Shown here: piece by piece, positions 23,890 to 36,099 of the stretch
Layout of the letters: each line of letters opens with the position of its first letter
How positions within the stretch are numbered: the first letter of the stretch is position 1
Assembly (NCBI RefSeq): GCF_004798865.1
Contig: NW_025335641.1
Location: 15,102,792-15,166,791 of the forward strand
Length of the DNA: 64,000 nucleotides
From: Varanus komodoensis
Lineage: Eukaryota > Chordata > Lepidosauria > Squamata > Varanidae
Reading direction: 5' to 3'
Notes under the pieces: generated by a model
What the model was told of the DNA's origin: nothing
What the model saw: the letters and a program-made list of their open reading frames with translations, nothing else
Database searches by the model: none
Translations under genes and position numbers: made by a program

Positions 23890-25015
23890 TCCCACTCTCT
23901 GCAAAGATTTAGGCCAGTTTTGGTACGCCTCTGGTGAGATTTCTGCAATTTACTCTCTTTCCTGAAATAGAAACTGGTTTGACAACGAACTTTTTGACAG
24001 CTGCAGAAAGACCCTTCAAAATGCTCACATTGTATCTTGAAGGGGCTGTCAGTGTTTGGCAGAAGTTTTTAAAATGTGCAAATAAAATTCACAAATAATT
24101 TGTTCTTTTCTTTAAAAATAATAGATGCACTTATCCAACTCTGGAGGTTTACAGTTGTGTGAATGTGAGAATTTGAAACCTCCGCTGGAGCACAGTTAGG
24201 TATCAAAAGGAGACCTGTCAAGAGAAACCAAATGGGCAAGGCAAAAAGTGGGTGGTGTGATTTACACTGCCTTTGCACTGCCTCTCCTTTCTTTTTCACC
24301 CTAACAGTGCTTTGGGTGGAGTACATTTTGTTCCCTTCTGGAAGGTTTTAGGTGCCCAGAAAGTGTGTCTCCCCTTTTGGGGCAGGTTCCCTTTGTCTAA
24401 TTCCCCTTTAAAGGGACGCAGAGTTTCAACAGCAAGCTGTCAAAAGAAAGCTTCTTTTCCCAAACACCTAGAGGGCTGCTTGAGGCTGTGAGAACAGGGA
24501 TTGTGAAAGCCAGTTGTTGAGTTGTTCATGGTTGAGAAATTTAAAAGGCACAAACTACAAAAAAGCCACCATAAGCCAAAATCAGTTCACAAATATGGTG
24601 GTAAGGCCAGCGAGAAAGTGCAGGCCACACACAAGTGCTGCTTGAGTACATGCCTGCACAAAGCAGTAAGGGCCTTTTGCTGCGCTTGCCAAGTGATTCT
24701 CTAGCCAAGTCCAAGGACCCATGATTGATGCAATTCCCTAAGTTCACACAATATGGCAACCCACTTTGAGGTCAGCTAGCACAAGAATGACAGCAAGCTA
24801 TCTTGAAGGGACTGGTCTGGGTTTCCATGACTTGGCAAACCATCATTTTCATGATGGCTTGTTAGGTTGTGTCTTCTCACCTCTTCTCACCAATAGATGG
24901 TGTAATCCTAGAACATATCTGATGGTACTGGAGAGTTGTGGAGGTGGAGGATTTCAGAAGGGGAGACATAAATGATGGTGGATCAATGAACACCTAAGTC
25001 CATATCATTGGACCA
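23890..25015. other. Unassigned non-coding stretch
   Basis: Short open frames on both strands without motifs. No repeat terminus is recognised. Confidence 0.45.
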
Positions 25016-25019
25016 CCTT

Positions 25020-25275
25020 AAGCACCCTTCTGGTTGATCAGCTTGTGCTGAACGAAGACAAAAGGAGAGCAATCCCTCCAGCTCAAATAATTAGATTAGA
25101 TCATAATTTTATACACTGTGTTATTCCTATCAATGTGATTATTATTTGTTTTATCTTGTGATTGTTTAAATGTGTGTGGTAGTGGTTGCTATGTTTTTAA
25201 TATATTGTAAACTGTCCTGAGAGTCATGGACTAAATAGGAACGGTATGGATATGTTTTAAAAAATAAATAATATT
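25020..25275 (+). mobile_element. L2-like 3' end
   Basis: ATTGTAAACTGTCCTGAGAG, then AGGAACGGTATGGATATG and AAAATAAATAATA: stem, partner and tail in the usual order. The preceding coding trace is too decayed to read. Confidence 0.5.
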
Positions 25276-25279
25276 ACCA

Positions 25280-26895
25280 CATCCCCCACCATAATCTATT
25301 GCCTCTCTATGGGGGATGAAATGGATAATGCTTTCCTTAAAAAAAAATCTGAATACTGCTGAAACAATATGGGGGAGGGAACTATGCTGCATTTAGTCTT
25401 CGTGGTAATCCTATCTGACAGTTAATGGATCCAACATCTTTCTGAGCATTTCACAAATCCACATAATGTCTCCGATTAGTATATTGTTCATTTGGATCTC
25501 AGATTTGTTTGAAATATGTGGATAACAACCCTTTGTAGCCCTTTCAACACTCTGTAGAAGTTGAAGAATTTATCTGCTATCTTTATATCAAAAATGAAGC
25601 GAGGGCACCCGTCATTTCGGCAAAGACTGACATTAAATTTAGACTCGGAAACTGTTCCTCCTGGCTCGAGCTGCTTGAGTTAGCAGCCTGTGGATAGGTG
25701 TTGCTTTTGGCCAATTTCACACACTGAGAGTCAAACTGCATCTGTTTTTGAGGACTCTGCCTTCGCTGCTGTAGAAAACCTGAGGGTGAACGAGAATGGC
25801 CCCTTTTGGACCAATGCATCTTGATGTAACTAGGACAGCTGGTGATAGCCCCAGAAGGACATCACTAAAAGCCAAATTACAAAAGAGGGCATAAAAATAG
25901 CAGCTGGCTCTTCAGTAAGTTCTTACGAAGTGCCAAAGCCCACTATACTTAACAAAATGGGAGGGGGGAGTACATAAATGCCCGGCCTTTCAAACATACA
26001 ACTGGTATGTTTCCAAATGCTCTGTGCACAACTGTTAGATTTCAGAAGGGCTTTAATAACCTGAATTTCCATGCGGCGTTTTTTGCACATGGCAGGCACA
26101 CTCCATTAAATTTGACTGGTTTCATGGGACTCCTTCTTAGAAGATTGATATTGTAATAGTTCCACTCTCATCATATTTGTCTGGAGTAAATAGACACATC
26201 TTGCAAATTCTCAGTATGCAACATTGGAGGAAGGCCAATTCCTGCCTCATTTCTCAGCCAAACTCCCACTGAAATGAGTGGCATCTTTGCCTCATTAAGG
26301 AGTTCAGAGCCAGGCCTGTAATATGCAATATCCCAGTGCGTGTTATTTTTGCATATCCCTCATGAAGGAAGGGATTCTGTAAGGCAAACGGCAATTTTGC
26401 CCCCTTGCCTACTCAGTGGCTTCTGCCACATCCTTTAAAATGACACATTCCTTTAAACAAGACACCTCACAATTATTTTTTTTTTCAGTTCTGAATTAAA
26501 TGATGTCTCGAAGCAAGCTATGCTGACAAAAAAACCAGGAATGCTTCCAGACCACATGTATCAGTCATTATGCATGGAAAGCTTTAATTCTGTCCCAGGC
26601 AAATGACAATATTTCAAAAGAACAGTATGAAGGCAAAGTGAACTTTTCACAAATCAGGAATTCTGAATTTAGAGTGGCAGAATAACCCTACCTGTTTTTC
26701 TCAAGGTTCTTAACTTTCTACCAGACCAGATTGACTAATGTATCTGGATTTGGGCAAAGTGTAGATTTTCTCTCCCCTTCCCCCACATTCCCATTTATAT
26801 CCTGCTTTTCTGAAAAATATAATCCCAGGATAGGTAGCAACAACATTAAAGCATCCAATGCTAGAAGCATATAAAATAAAAATTAAACAGTGTAG
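25280..26895. other. Unassigned non-coding stretch
   Basis: No gene or repeat recognised. A run of T at 26468-26478. Confidence 0.45.
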
Positions 26896-26899
26896 TCAT

Positions 26900-26977
26900 A
26901 TACATGCCTACTCAGGAGTAAACCCCACTGAGTTCAATGGGACTTATTTTCAGGCAAGTGAGCATAAGGTTGTGACC
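26900..26977. repeat. Dispersed palindromic repeat ('TACTCAGGAGTAA' type)
   Basis: Contains CTACTCAGGAGTAA, CCACTGAGTTCAATGGG and ACTTATTTTCAGGCAAG. I recognise this self-complementary arrangement as common in squamate DNA, but I cannot name its family. Related pieces occur at 33441-33526, 53933-53985 and 60695-60745. Confidence 0.5.
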
Positions 26978-27064
26978 TGATTAAACGAGTTAATCAATAA
27001 TTAAACCAATTAACCAATTCTATAAGCATAGGCAGTCTGCTACAGAGGAATAGCTTCCCTTCAG

Positions 27065-27418
27065 ATACCTCAGCCCCAAGTCATTATCCCTCTATTAGTA
27101 CCTCAAAAGCTGTCTCAGAGAGGAAGGACAATATTTCTTCTTGCTGATATTGGAGTTTAGAACATGGAATAATCAAGTCGAGTTGTGACATCCCAGAATA
27201 AGGCTAGATAACAGGAAAACTTTCCTCACTGTCAGAGCAGTACAACAGTGGAACCCATTGTGTAGCGCAGTCATGGGATCTCCCACTCTGGGGACATTCA
27301 AAAAGAAACTGGATAGTCATCTGAGTGGGATGGTGTAAATTGGTGGCCTGTAACAGCAAGGAGTTGGATCTGATGGCCTTCTCGGCCACTTCCAACTCTT
27401 TCTACGATTCTGTGATTT
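27065..27418 (+). mobile_element. CR1 LINE 3' end
   Basis: Aligns with 23140-23450: TACCTCAAAAGCTGTCTCAG, then CACTGTCAGAGCAGTA, then TCTGAGTGGGATGGTGTAA, ending CTACGATTCTGTGATTTA. More diverged than the 22.8 kb copy. 5'-truncated. Confidence 0.85.
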
Positions 27419-28410
27419 AGGCTTTGATGTCAGCGCCAGGTCCTCAAATTTAGCCTGGAAACAGACAGGCAGTCAATGCAACTCCCAACCCAGCTTGTGC
27501 CCATGTCCTATTAACCTCTTTCCCTTTTCCCATCTTATGCAGAAGTAGGGATCATGTGTGAAGGATCCCTGTTTGACTCTGCATTTGGTTGTCGCATGCT
27601 CTGGCAGGATCGAGGACCTCTGGGTTCCATAGAAAATGTAGTCCTCATTGTTTTCAGACTTCCTAGGTTCACCAGGAAGCATGGTAACTCTCTCACCTTG
27701 ATAGTGCTGAAGCACCTAATGAGACCCCTTTGGGGCTCTTTACAAATATTGCAGGCAAAAATTTGATGAGAAGAATGGAATTGCAAAGGAGTTGTGAGGG
27801 CAAAACAAGTCCATTGAGATCAAAACTTAGGAGGATGTGGACCCCAGTCAGAGTCCTCTTACTGTGAACCTTGAGAATAAACTGTATCTTTAGAGATTGT
27901 ATCATTAATGCAGTAGCCAGTCCAAATGAAATTATAATTATTTATTAGTGTGTCTTAAAACACTAGGGCCAAGCTTTCAATTTGACCATTCTTCATGGTT
28001 TGCAGGGAAGAAATATCTCAGAAGTGAGGCCTGCATCAAAATGTTTCATGCCTGTCTGTCTCTTTTGCTCCTGACAGGTTTGACACAAACACACTGGCCA
28101 TTTCTCAACTATGCAGCTGTTGAGGGAGCACATCAGGCTGGCTGTCAGCTAGCCAGATAGTTGCTATCAAAAATCCCCCTTCTCAGGGAGGCTGCCCTGA
28201 ATAGGAACACTTCCCGTCTGAGGGGACATAGCTTGGAGTCCTTGGAGGCATGGGTTGGGTCAATGGCTTGATCCACAGTTTGACAGCTCATCTTTCTTTT
28301 GCAGAGAAGTTGCCCAGACTAGGAATGCATTCCCTTTTCTTCTGGCTGTGGTGTTATCTCCTTGTTTCCTCATTTGCCCTTCCATAATGACATGCATGCA
28401 TGGTCAGCTT

Positions 28411-28484
28411 GCCTTTCCCCTTCGTTAAACCAAATGCATGCTTCACTTTCTGTTTTTCGCCAAAACACATTTCAGGAGAAGTGG
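28411..28484 (+). repeat. Diverged duplicated block, copy 1
   Basis: Shares with 29439-29522, in the same order and orientation: GCCTT, a C-rich run, TTAAACCAA, ATGCTTCA, TTTCTG, GCCAAAACA, TTTC and GGAGAAGT. Confidence 0.55.
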
Positions 28485-29438
28485 CTGGATGCATAGTTCA
28501 CTAGTAACAATATGATGGACTCAATAGATTGCTTCCTTGATCCATCAAGGTTTTCTTAACAGTCTTATATCAAGCCATATGCAGCTGCTGTTGGAAACAA
28601 CAATTTTTCCTCTGAGGAAGGGAAGCCCATTCGGGTGAAGGAGTGGTGGGAAGGAAGCAGACCACAATTCAGAGTTACAGTTGTTGTCCCGTTCCGGCAG
28701 GGCTGTCATTTACTTAGACTTGCATTTGGTTCCAGCCTTCCTATGGTTCCAATCCAGACTTCTTGAGTTCCTGATGTGGCCATGCCCCCTCAACTACTGA
28801 TCAGACCACAGTTTTTCACTTGTTTTCTATAACTCTTTGGGATTGTACCATACAGGCCCATAAAATGCTACCACTGTGCATGAAGCAGATAATAGATCAG
28901 CATTTTGGAGTGGTCACTGTTTAATTCATAGACCCAAAAATCATGCTATGTTTGGATGCCATGGGTCGTATACAGGTATGAATTTGCAACATATACCCCA
29001 AATGGGATGCAGAAAATATTGACATATTTTGTGTAGCCACTGAATAAACTTCTACATTAAGAAAGACATCATAGAAATATACAAAAATCAATCAGGCCAT
29101 GTAAAGGAATCCTTCGTCTTCAGCCACATCTAGCTTTCTTTCTGAATGAGAAATGGATAGAACTGGGGTGTAACAACTGTGCAATTCAAAGTGTGAAGAA
29201 CTGACTGAGCTATTAGTGCCTACGAGACTCAAAGCAACCCCAAAAGCAGGTATTTACTACATTCGTTATTCTGGATGCTGAGAAAGTAAACACTGCTCTG
29301 CTATCTTTCTTAATTAAAAACACAATGTGATAAAATGTGGCATTTTCTGAATTGAGATGAGGTTGTTTGCCTCCTGGTTTGTGTTAGAATAATTACTATT
29401 GTAAAGATCTATTTCCACTCTCAGCCCCCACAAATATA

Positions 29439-29522
29439 GCCTTCCAACCCCTTAATTAAACCAAGAGAAATGCTTCATTTTCTGGTTATTGCCAAAACAT
29501 GTTTCTGACTCTTGGAGAAGTC
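29439..29522 (+). repeat. Diverged duplicated block, copy 2
   Basis: Second copy of the 28411-28484 block, about 1.03 kb downstream, with a few small length differences. Confidence 0.55.
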
Positions 29523-30484
29523 CTTGATTGTACTTTCATAATAATTTCATTTCTTCCAGCCATGCAGGTGCAACAAAAGAAATAAAATTAATTAAAACTG
29601 TGGACATGTTTATCCCCTCCAGGTGCCGTAAAAAGGTAGTGGCACAGACATTTTTCAAGTAATTAAACCAGCATTTCTGGGCTGTTTAATGAGTTATCAC
29701 TCTTAAAATGCATCAAACAGGATTCATCATCTCTCTTGGTAATCAGCAACAGAACGGCTCTGGATAGAACTGTGCAAGAGCTACATTGGCCTCTATTTCT
29801 TATTATACCAACATAGCAGGAGCAATTGATGCTTCCTCATAGTCTAAGGAGACCATGAAAAATCCCACATGCACCTACATTTTGTGCAGTGCTGCTGCCA
29901 TGCTTTGAGGAGCTCTTGGCTCTTGGACCCTCCCTCATAGGACACACTGCCAATCTCTTTTCTCTTTGCTACTTTTTCTGCTGTCCATTCTCCTGCAACC
30001 GTATTTAATTGCCCGGTGCCCTATTGCAGATGGTCAGCATGAGCCATGCAACAAATTTAGTCATGAAATGCTTGTAACAGCAAATGAAAGCAAAGGAGGC
30101 TGGTTTGGGGAAGTCTGTGTATTTATTCAGACAGCACCTTAGCCAGCAAGTGTTCGTTCCCTGAAAAGACTAGTAGTTGCTGAAAGCAGTCGACCTGTCT
30201 CTACAGAAGAGAAGGACTGGGAAAGACTGAAAAAACAGGAATGAGGTTGGGATGAAATTTGCTTGCCTTTTATTTTCCTTCATTTATAATATAGTTCCAC
30301 TCCACCTCAGCATTGTTTTATGTAATAAAAGTGATATTGACAACACAAGGACAAGAAGTTATTACCACCCACCCAAAAGGTTCAGTTTGAGTGTAATTTC
30401 CACCCCTACCTAAACCTCAAACTTTTAAATCTGGTACCTGCAGCAGCAGCTGTTTTTGAAAAGGCTGCTATGCTGACATTGTAA

Positions 30485-30585
30485 GGCATAGAAACAGAGC
30501 GAGTCAGAAGGGGCCTCCTGGACCATCTAGTCTGACCCCCGGCTCCAGCCAGCTCTGCTCACGACATGCCCGCCATGTGTATCAC
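30485..30585 (-). mobile_element. CR1 LINE 3' fragment (same subfamily as 5975-6312)
   Basis: AGAAACAGAGCGAGTCAGAA, then CCATCTAGTCTGACCCC and CTCACGACATGCC match the 5985-6085 segment almost base for base. About 100 bases remain. Confidence 0.8.
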
Positions 30586-30589
30586 TCTC

Positions 30590-32510
30590 TTCTATTCCTC
30601 TTTCTCTCTTTTCCTGTCTATTATGCAATGAATGTAGGTTTGGCAGCATCCCAGGTATCAGGTGTCCTGGGAAATGTAATGACTAGTTAAAATAAATAAA
30701 ATAAAACATCAAATGAATTAGAAAAAATAGAGCGTTTTCAGTCAGCCAGCAGAATAATGAATTACCCCAGGTTAATTCTGTAGAATGGAGAATTATGTTA
30801 CCAATGTCAATGCAGTTGAGACCGGCTGCTTCACCCAGTGCCATCAGGATTGCTGGCAAAAGCTCTGTTTACAAAGAATATGCTCAATTTATCATATTTA
30901 AAACAATTCTTTTCTCATTTTGATGCTAGTAAGAACACCACGTTATTTCTCCAACCTCAGGCTTTTCCATCATTTGGTGTATTAATTAAAATATGATTAG
31001 ATTTCCCCAGATTCTTCAGGAATTATGCTTTCATAACTGGGCTTTTGTTGAAGTCTCAGAGCAACTGGGCTGGGAACCTGACCTCTGCATTTGATTTTTT
31101 GCAGAATTTTTAAAGCCATCAGCATTTGGGTAACCTAGGATTATGATGACTGACATTTCAAAAATACAATGATCTGTTGTGTCTAACCTATGTCAAGCTA
31201 GAGAATATTTAAATCAATAATAATGCTATCAGAAGTGGAAAATCATATGCAGAAATAATTCCCTGAGCTTCCTATGTATAATGACATTTGCTCTTTTGAT
31301 GAATTGCTAATGCACCATTGCACAGGAGGACTGGCAGAACAGCCAAGTCCAGGATAGAAGGGGAAGCACTGGAAAAAATAATGCTTTCCATGCTCTTACT
31401 AATGTTTATCAATTTAAAAAAAGGTCTAGCATTTACAACTCGTCTTTCTTCAACCATATTCAAGACAGTGCAAAACAAATTCCACTGATTTCCACTCTTA
31501 AAGTTCTACACAAAACTTAATTAGTTTGACATAAAAAATAGTTTTGCACATCATGATAAACCATGTTTGATCGTGATGGGAAGAAGCCAGTATAAACCAT
31601 AAGTTCATACACTTCCCTATCCCTCCTTTTTCTCTCTCATAGGTGACAGGATTTTATAAGCTTTATTTAATATTTTTATTGAATGTAATTTGTTGAGTTG
31701 TCCAAACACAAAAAACCTGTGATAACCTTAACTAGGATTTGTATAAAGCAGGTTAACTTTTAAACCAATGCTTACAAAGCTGGCATGTGTAACCAAGCAT
31801 AGTTGATTCATCTCCATTGGGGTTTGGAGATTCCAATGTATTGATGATGGCACCAAAGTAGTACAGGTGGAGGGGACTAGGGTGCAAGTGTGTGTCCAAG
31901 CTTTGAACAAGCTCATTCACATCATGAAAAACTAGTTTATCATAATAGCCAAAAAAATCCATCTGTGACTGTAGGACCTGTTGAGAATTTTGAAAGTAGA
32001 GGGAGGGACTTATTAAAGATTTTGTTTGACCCTATTCATAACAAACACTGGGTGATCCCATAGAGGACTCTACCCTTGTGCTGATCTATGATCATAATAA
32101 AATCTTTGCTTTATCTTTTTAGAATGCTAGCAAAGGCTTCTTCCCATCAAATCTCCCCACCCATTGAAATCTAGTGTTTGGGAGAGAACAATGTTAGCAT
32201 AGTATTTTTCTTAATATGCTTTTGGATGGTGTTAACAGGTGAATCTTGAGTCAGTTTCCCACTAACATTCTAAAGCCGGTACAAACTATTGGCTGATGCT
32301 GCAAAACTTTCAAGTTCGGTTCATATTTGTTAAAGAACTATAAACTCATGGTTACAAAGAGCAGTTTGAAAAAAGAATGGACGAGAGATAAAGGATGACA
32401 ACTAAACAATGGGTTGGCTTAGACCAAGCTGGGTATTTTTCATAGACCTGTCAGCAAAAAGGGCTGCAGTTTGCATTAAAAATATATCAATGGAATTTAT
32501 GGAAATTGGT
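30590..32510. other. Unassigned non-coding stretch
   Basis: AT-rich. Minus-strand frames at 31272-31478 and 31728-31962 show no domain. The 30740-31040 part has several TAATTA-type motifs. Confidence 0.45.
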
Positions 32511-32514
32511 CCTG

Positions 32515-32830
32515 GGAAAACATGTGGTTTTAATGGGACATCATTTGTGCAAGCCATGTGCCTTCCAGGTGTTGTGTTTGTGTAAAATGGTACCTGAAAA
32601 CTGTGAATGAGCAAAATTTGTGTGGATCTTACCAACCCATGGTGTTTGTGGCTGCTTTTTTGCACAAAAGTGCACCTGGAAAATCCATGGGTTAGCAATA
32701 TCACTGACCTCCATGTTTGTTGTGTGCTGTTTCATCCAAAAGGGCCATTTTGCACAAAACTGAACCTGAAAAAAACACAAGGCTTAATGAGATTTGTGTT
32801 TTGAGTAGAAGTGTCATTAAAACTGTGCTT
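32515..32830. repeat. Degenerate 80-92 bp tandem repeat, about three units
   Basis: The phrase ACCTG(G)AAAA recurs at 32592, 32672 and 32764, preceded each time by a TTTTGCACAAAA- or TTGTGTAAAA-like block and followed by a GGTTAGCAAT- or GAATGAGCAA-like block. Translated on the minus strand, FQVQFCAK, FQVHFCAK and FSGTILHK recur about every 28-30 residues, which shows the period but not that the frame is expressed. Confidence 0.6.
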
Positions 32831-32874
32831 TTCTACCACTGGTTTCTGTGAATTCCACAGGTAGACTAAAAAGC

Positions 32875-32878
<4 letters not shown>

Positions 32879-32909
<31 letters not shown>
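32879..32909. repeat. (CA)n microsatellite
   Basis: About 15 uninterrupted CA units beside the tandem repeat. Confidence 0.95.
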
Positions 32910-32912
<3 letters not shown>

Positions 32913-33440
32913 CCATCCTGGAAGCAGCAGTCCATGAGTGTGCCCCGAGGCGAGTCATTGTCAGCTTGTGGTCAGCAAGCCAATACATGGAGGGGCAAGC
33001 TAAGGAAGTCTCATGGATTTCCCTCCCATCACACAGATTCATCACACATGCCTGGTCATGATATAGCAATTCCAGTGTTGTTAAGAATGAAATCATTTCT
33101 GGCACAGAAAGCCAATAAATATTGGGCAAAGCTATAATACTTCTGCACTTGCGGTAAGAAGGGCATATTTTGCTGCATCTCTTCTTTCATATCTACACTT
33201 ACTAATTAAACAGCTTCACTAGTTCATATTTTATGCATTTGTTGGACTTTAATACAGCCACAACTAAAAGGTTTGGTCTTCTTTTAACCCTTTAACAAAA
33301 CACTTTCGACCTAATTGATGAACTTAATGCTACTACGATGCCTATCTAAGATGCTCTAGAGGTACCCTCGAGTAAAGGGGAATGAAATATTTACTTCCAG
33401 TCTATTCTGGTGGGCATTTCTCAGCATTGACATTAGCAAC

Positions 33441-33526
33441 AGTGCAATCCTATACCATGTCTACTCAGGGGTACCTTTCATTGCTTTAAGTGAAACTTCT
33501 AAATGAGTATGCACAGGACTGCATCC
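33441..33526. repeat. Dispersed palindromic repeat, second member
   Basis: Outer ends AGTGCAATCCTAT and AGGACTGCAT are inverted relative to each other, with CTACTCAGGGG inside. Same type as 26900-26977. Confidence 0.5.
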
Positions 33527-33532
33527 ATAGGG

Positions 33533-33944
33533 CAGCGGTTGGGATCCTATGGTTCCTAAACTGTGTCCTGTGGAACCGTAGGATTCTGAAAAAGCCTCAG
33601 GGATTCTATGAAAAATCTCAAAAAATCAAATTAAAAACAGATTTTAAAATGAAATCACACAATGCCAATTATTCAATTTGGTGAAACCAAGGAAATACAT
33701 CATGTCATTTGGTTCCTAAGAGTCTACTACATAGCATTGGGAATGACTGAAAGAATTCATTTGGGAACTACCATATTTCCAAACCTACTATGTTTTGCAA
33801 AGCACTCAGGCAATGGGAACAGATGAAAGAAGGAAGAATGTTGTGGGTTCACAATCTTAGTAAAAATCAGGGGTAGAGTTAGGGTCCACACAAAAAAATA
33901 GTCTTCAGAAAAGTTCCATGACTGAAAAAGTTTGGGAACTGCTG
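33533..33944. mobile_element. hAT-like non-autonomous DNA transposon, 412 bp
   Basis: The left end is CAGCGGTTGGGATCC. The reverse complement of the right end is CAGCAGTTCCCAAACT, a common hAT terminus form. TTCCTAAACTGTG near the left edge matches the opposite arm after a short insertion. Flanks CCATAGGG and CCTTGGAA are only weakly alike, so the target duplication is not convincing. No transposase frame is present. Confidence 0.55.
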
Positions 33945-33949
33945 CCTTG

Positions 33950-35312
33950 GAATATCCCAAAGCTGGAAACATGCACTGTTTCAGCAAGTCATTGCCAAGT
34001 TGCTTGCTGGGAGGGACTGCTTGAAGCATATCACTGCAGTCTTCCTTGGTCTGTGCATGTTGCTTATTCTTTTACATAGCCAAAGGTTCTTATTGAAAAA
34101 GCCCTAAAAGTCTCCAAACTTGCATAAATGAAGAGCTGCCTTTTCCCAGAGACATCTTGTGTGACTTTGTTCAGTGCCTAAGATCCTACTCGGGGTTCCC
34201 TTTCCAGCTGAAGTTCTGCAGAAATCTACTAAGATGGAATATCCTTCCCCAGGGAGACTTGCCTAGCCCCAATACTGTATGCCTATATCATGATAAGAAC
34301 ATGGAATAAGGAAGGAGGGTATTAGGAAGGTATTCTGAAGCAGATGACTTCCCCTGGGTTAGTTTACTGCTTTTCTGGTCATTTTGGGTTTTTTAAATAA
34401 CTATTAATACCTTGTGTATGTTTGTTTTACTTTTGTTTTTCTCTTGCTGCCATGCATTTTGTATTTGGTGTGTTCTTGAATAGTTTTAAATATATAATAT
34501 CATATTGTTTTTAATTTGCATGTTAGGCACTTCATCTTTCTTTAGAAAGAAAAGCAAGAGGGCATTAATCAGATTAAAGTCCTGCTAACTTAATTCTGCA
34601 TTGACTGATTGATTGATTTAATTAATTTCTCATGGCTATTAGCTGAATTATCATAGAAAATTCATAGATTATCTCTATCATAGAAAAATGAAACCGGCAA
34701 ACGGACCCATAGTTCACTTGTGGACCACGGGCATTCTGTGCACAAGGTCCCCATTGCAGTCTTCTTATCCCCAGTAACAGTAGCAGAGCAGGTCCTGAGA
34801 GGATCCAGTGAACAACCAATGGTATTGGATTACACTATCCATCTTAATTTGTAGATCTGGCAACACAGATCTCTATAGCAGCATTGTGTTAATGTTCAGT
34901 TTTAGGGTGGTTGTTCACAGATATATTAGATGATGGGGATAAATCATGCATGCAAGTTTTGTATCAAAACCGTGAACTAGGTTAGATATGTAATAAAATT
35001 AGGTGTTTCGAAGTTGGAGGGAAATGGAAGGTGTGATAAAGTGATGCTTTCCAACAGGAGCATCATTTTGGCTTTAACCAACTCCAATGCAGGAAGGTCC
35101 TAATATTGGGATAGCTGGTTTAATAGTGTTACCCAGAGCTAACCTTGCAATTGGGTAGAAGAGAGTGTAAAGGCATAAAGACACACAACTGCAGGAGACA
35201 GAGAGATGCAATGAATCAAGATGGAAACACCACAATGACCTAATGAGAGTTAAGGATTTGGTAGTGTGGTTTCCCAGAGCAGTACCGTATGTGTCAGAAG
35301 GGTAGGAAGAAG
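33950..35312. other. Unassigned non-coding stretch
   Basis: No gene or recognisable repeat. Confidence 0.45.
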
Positions 35313-35314
35313 TC

Positions 35315-35402
35315 TGTATTTAAATGTATTTTACTGTGTTATGTAAGCCACCTTGGGGATTCTTCTGGATCAAAGGGCAGGGTAGAAACTAAATGAAAAA
35401 AT
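35315..35402 (+). mobile_element. L2-like 3' end fragment
   Basis: TATGTAAGCCACCTTGGGG, then AAAGGGCAGGGTAGAAAC and ATGAAAAAATAA: stem, partner and tail order. Confidence 0.45.
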
Positions 35403-35404
35403 AA

Positions 35405-36010
35405 GATTCATTCATTCAAGTCATTTGTTATTGTAGGACTTATTCAAAAGAAGATGTGAAATCTTTTTACTGAAAGGTTAGCTGCATTTCAGATATAAAG
35501 CAGTGTGTGTGTGTATCTATATCCCAGCATAAAAAAATACTTATTGGGAAAGATTACCCTTTATAGGAACGTCATCTAAGCTAGCTTTTGATTTTACTCG
35601 AGCTGAGGTTGCCAGAAGCCTTCTCATTTACATTTCTAAAGGTGGATCATAGACACTCGCCCTAATTGGAAAGTCTGCTTCTCTCTAACATTGCTATCTG
35701 ATCATGGCTGTAAGTACAGTATATGAAATGCTCCTAGACCTAGAGCAGGGTTGACTGCTTCTGTATTCTAAAGGGCCACTCAGGATACCAGCACAGAGGC
35801 CAGAACTCTCCAGCCTCATATGGTCAGTTTCTGTAATAAGTTTGGTATCACCTACTAGAATAGGTTTCCAAAAATATGGAAAATATGTGATCAGAGAATC
35901 TTAGTTACAGGTATGCAGAAGGAAAGTTATGACTAATTCATGGGCTACTGTCCAGTTTCTAGTGGATCACTTACTAGGGAGATCTGTTGGCACATCAGCA
36001 ATTTTGAGAA
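35405..36010. other. Unassigned non-coding stretch
   Basis: A short GTGTGTGTGTG run near 35503. No other feature recognised. Confidence 0.45.
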
Positions 36011-36012
36011 CC

Positions 36013-36095
36013 ATATGGGCATTTTCACAAAATGGTTGCCATTGGAGGTTTGCACATTCAAAAAATGCCTGCCATAGTAGGCATGCCCTGTCACA
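36013..36095. repeat. Dispersed repeat, copy 2 (unclassified)
   Basis: Collinear with 12265-12347: CACAAAATGG, then CCATTGGAGG, TGCACATTC and GCCATAGTAGGCATGCC. Confidence 0.5.
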
Positions 36096-36099
36096 AAAT

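Larger units (their letters stand above)
27420..30484. other. Long unassigned stretch; possible noncoding conservation near 29.4-29.7 kb
   Basis: No gene recognised. The 29560-29715 part is dense in AATTAA and TAATTAA core motifs. The two similar blocks at 28411-28484 and 29439-29522 are listed separately. Confidence 0.45.
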
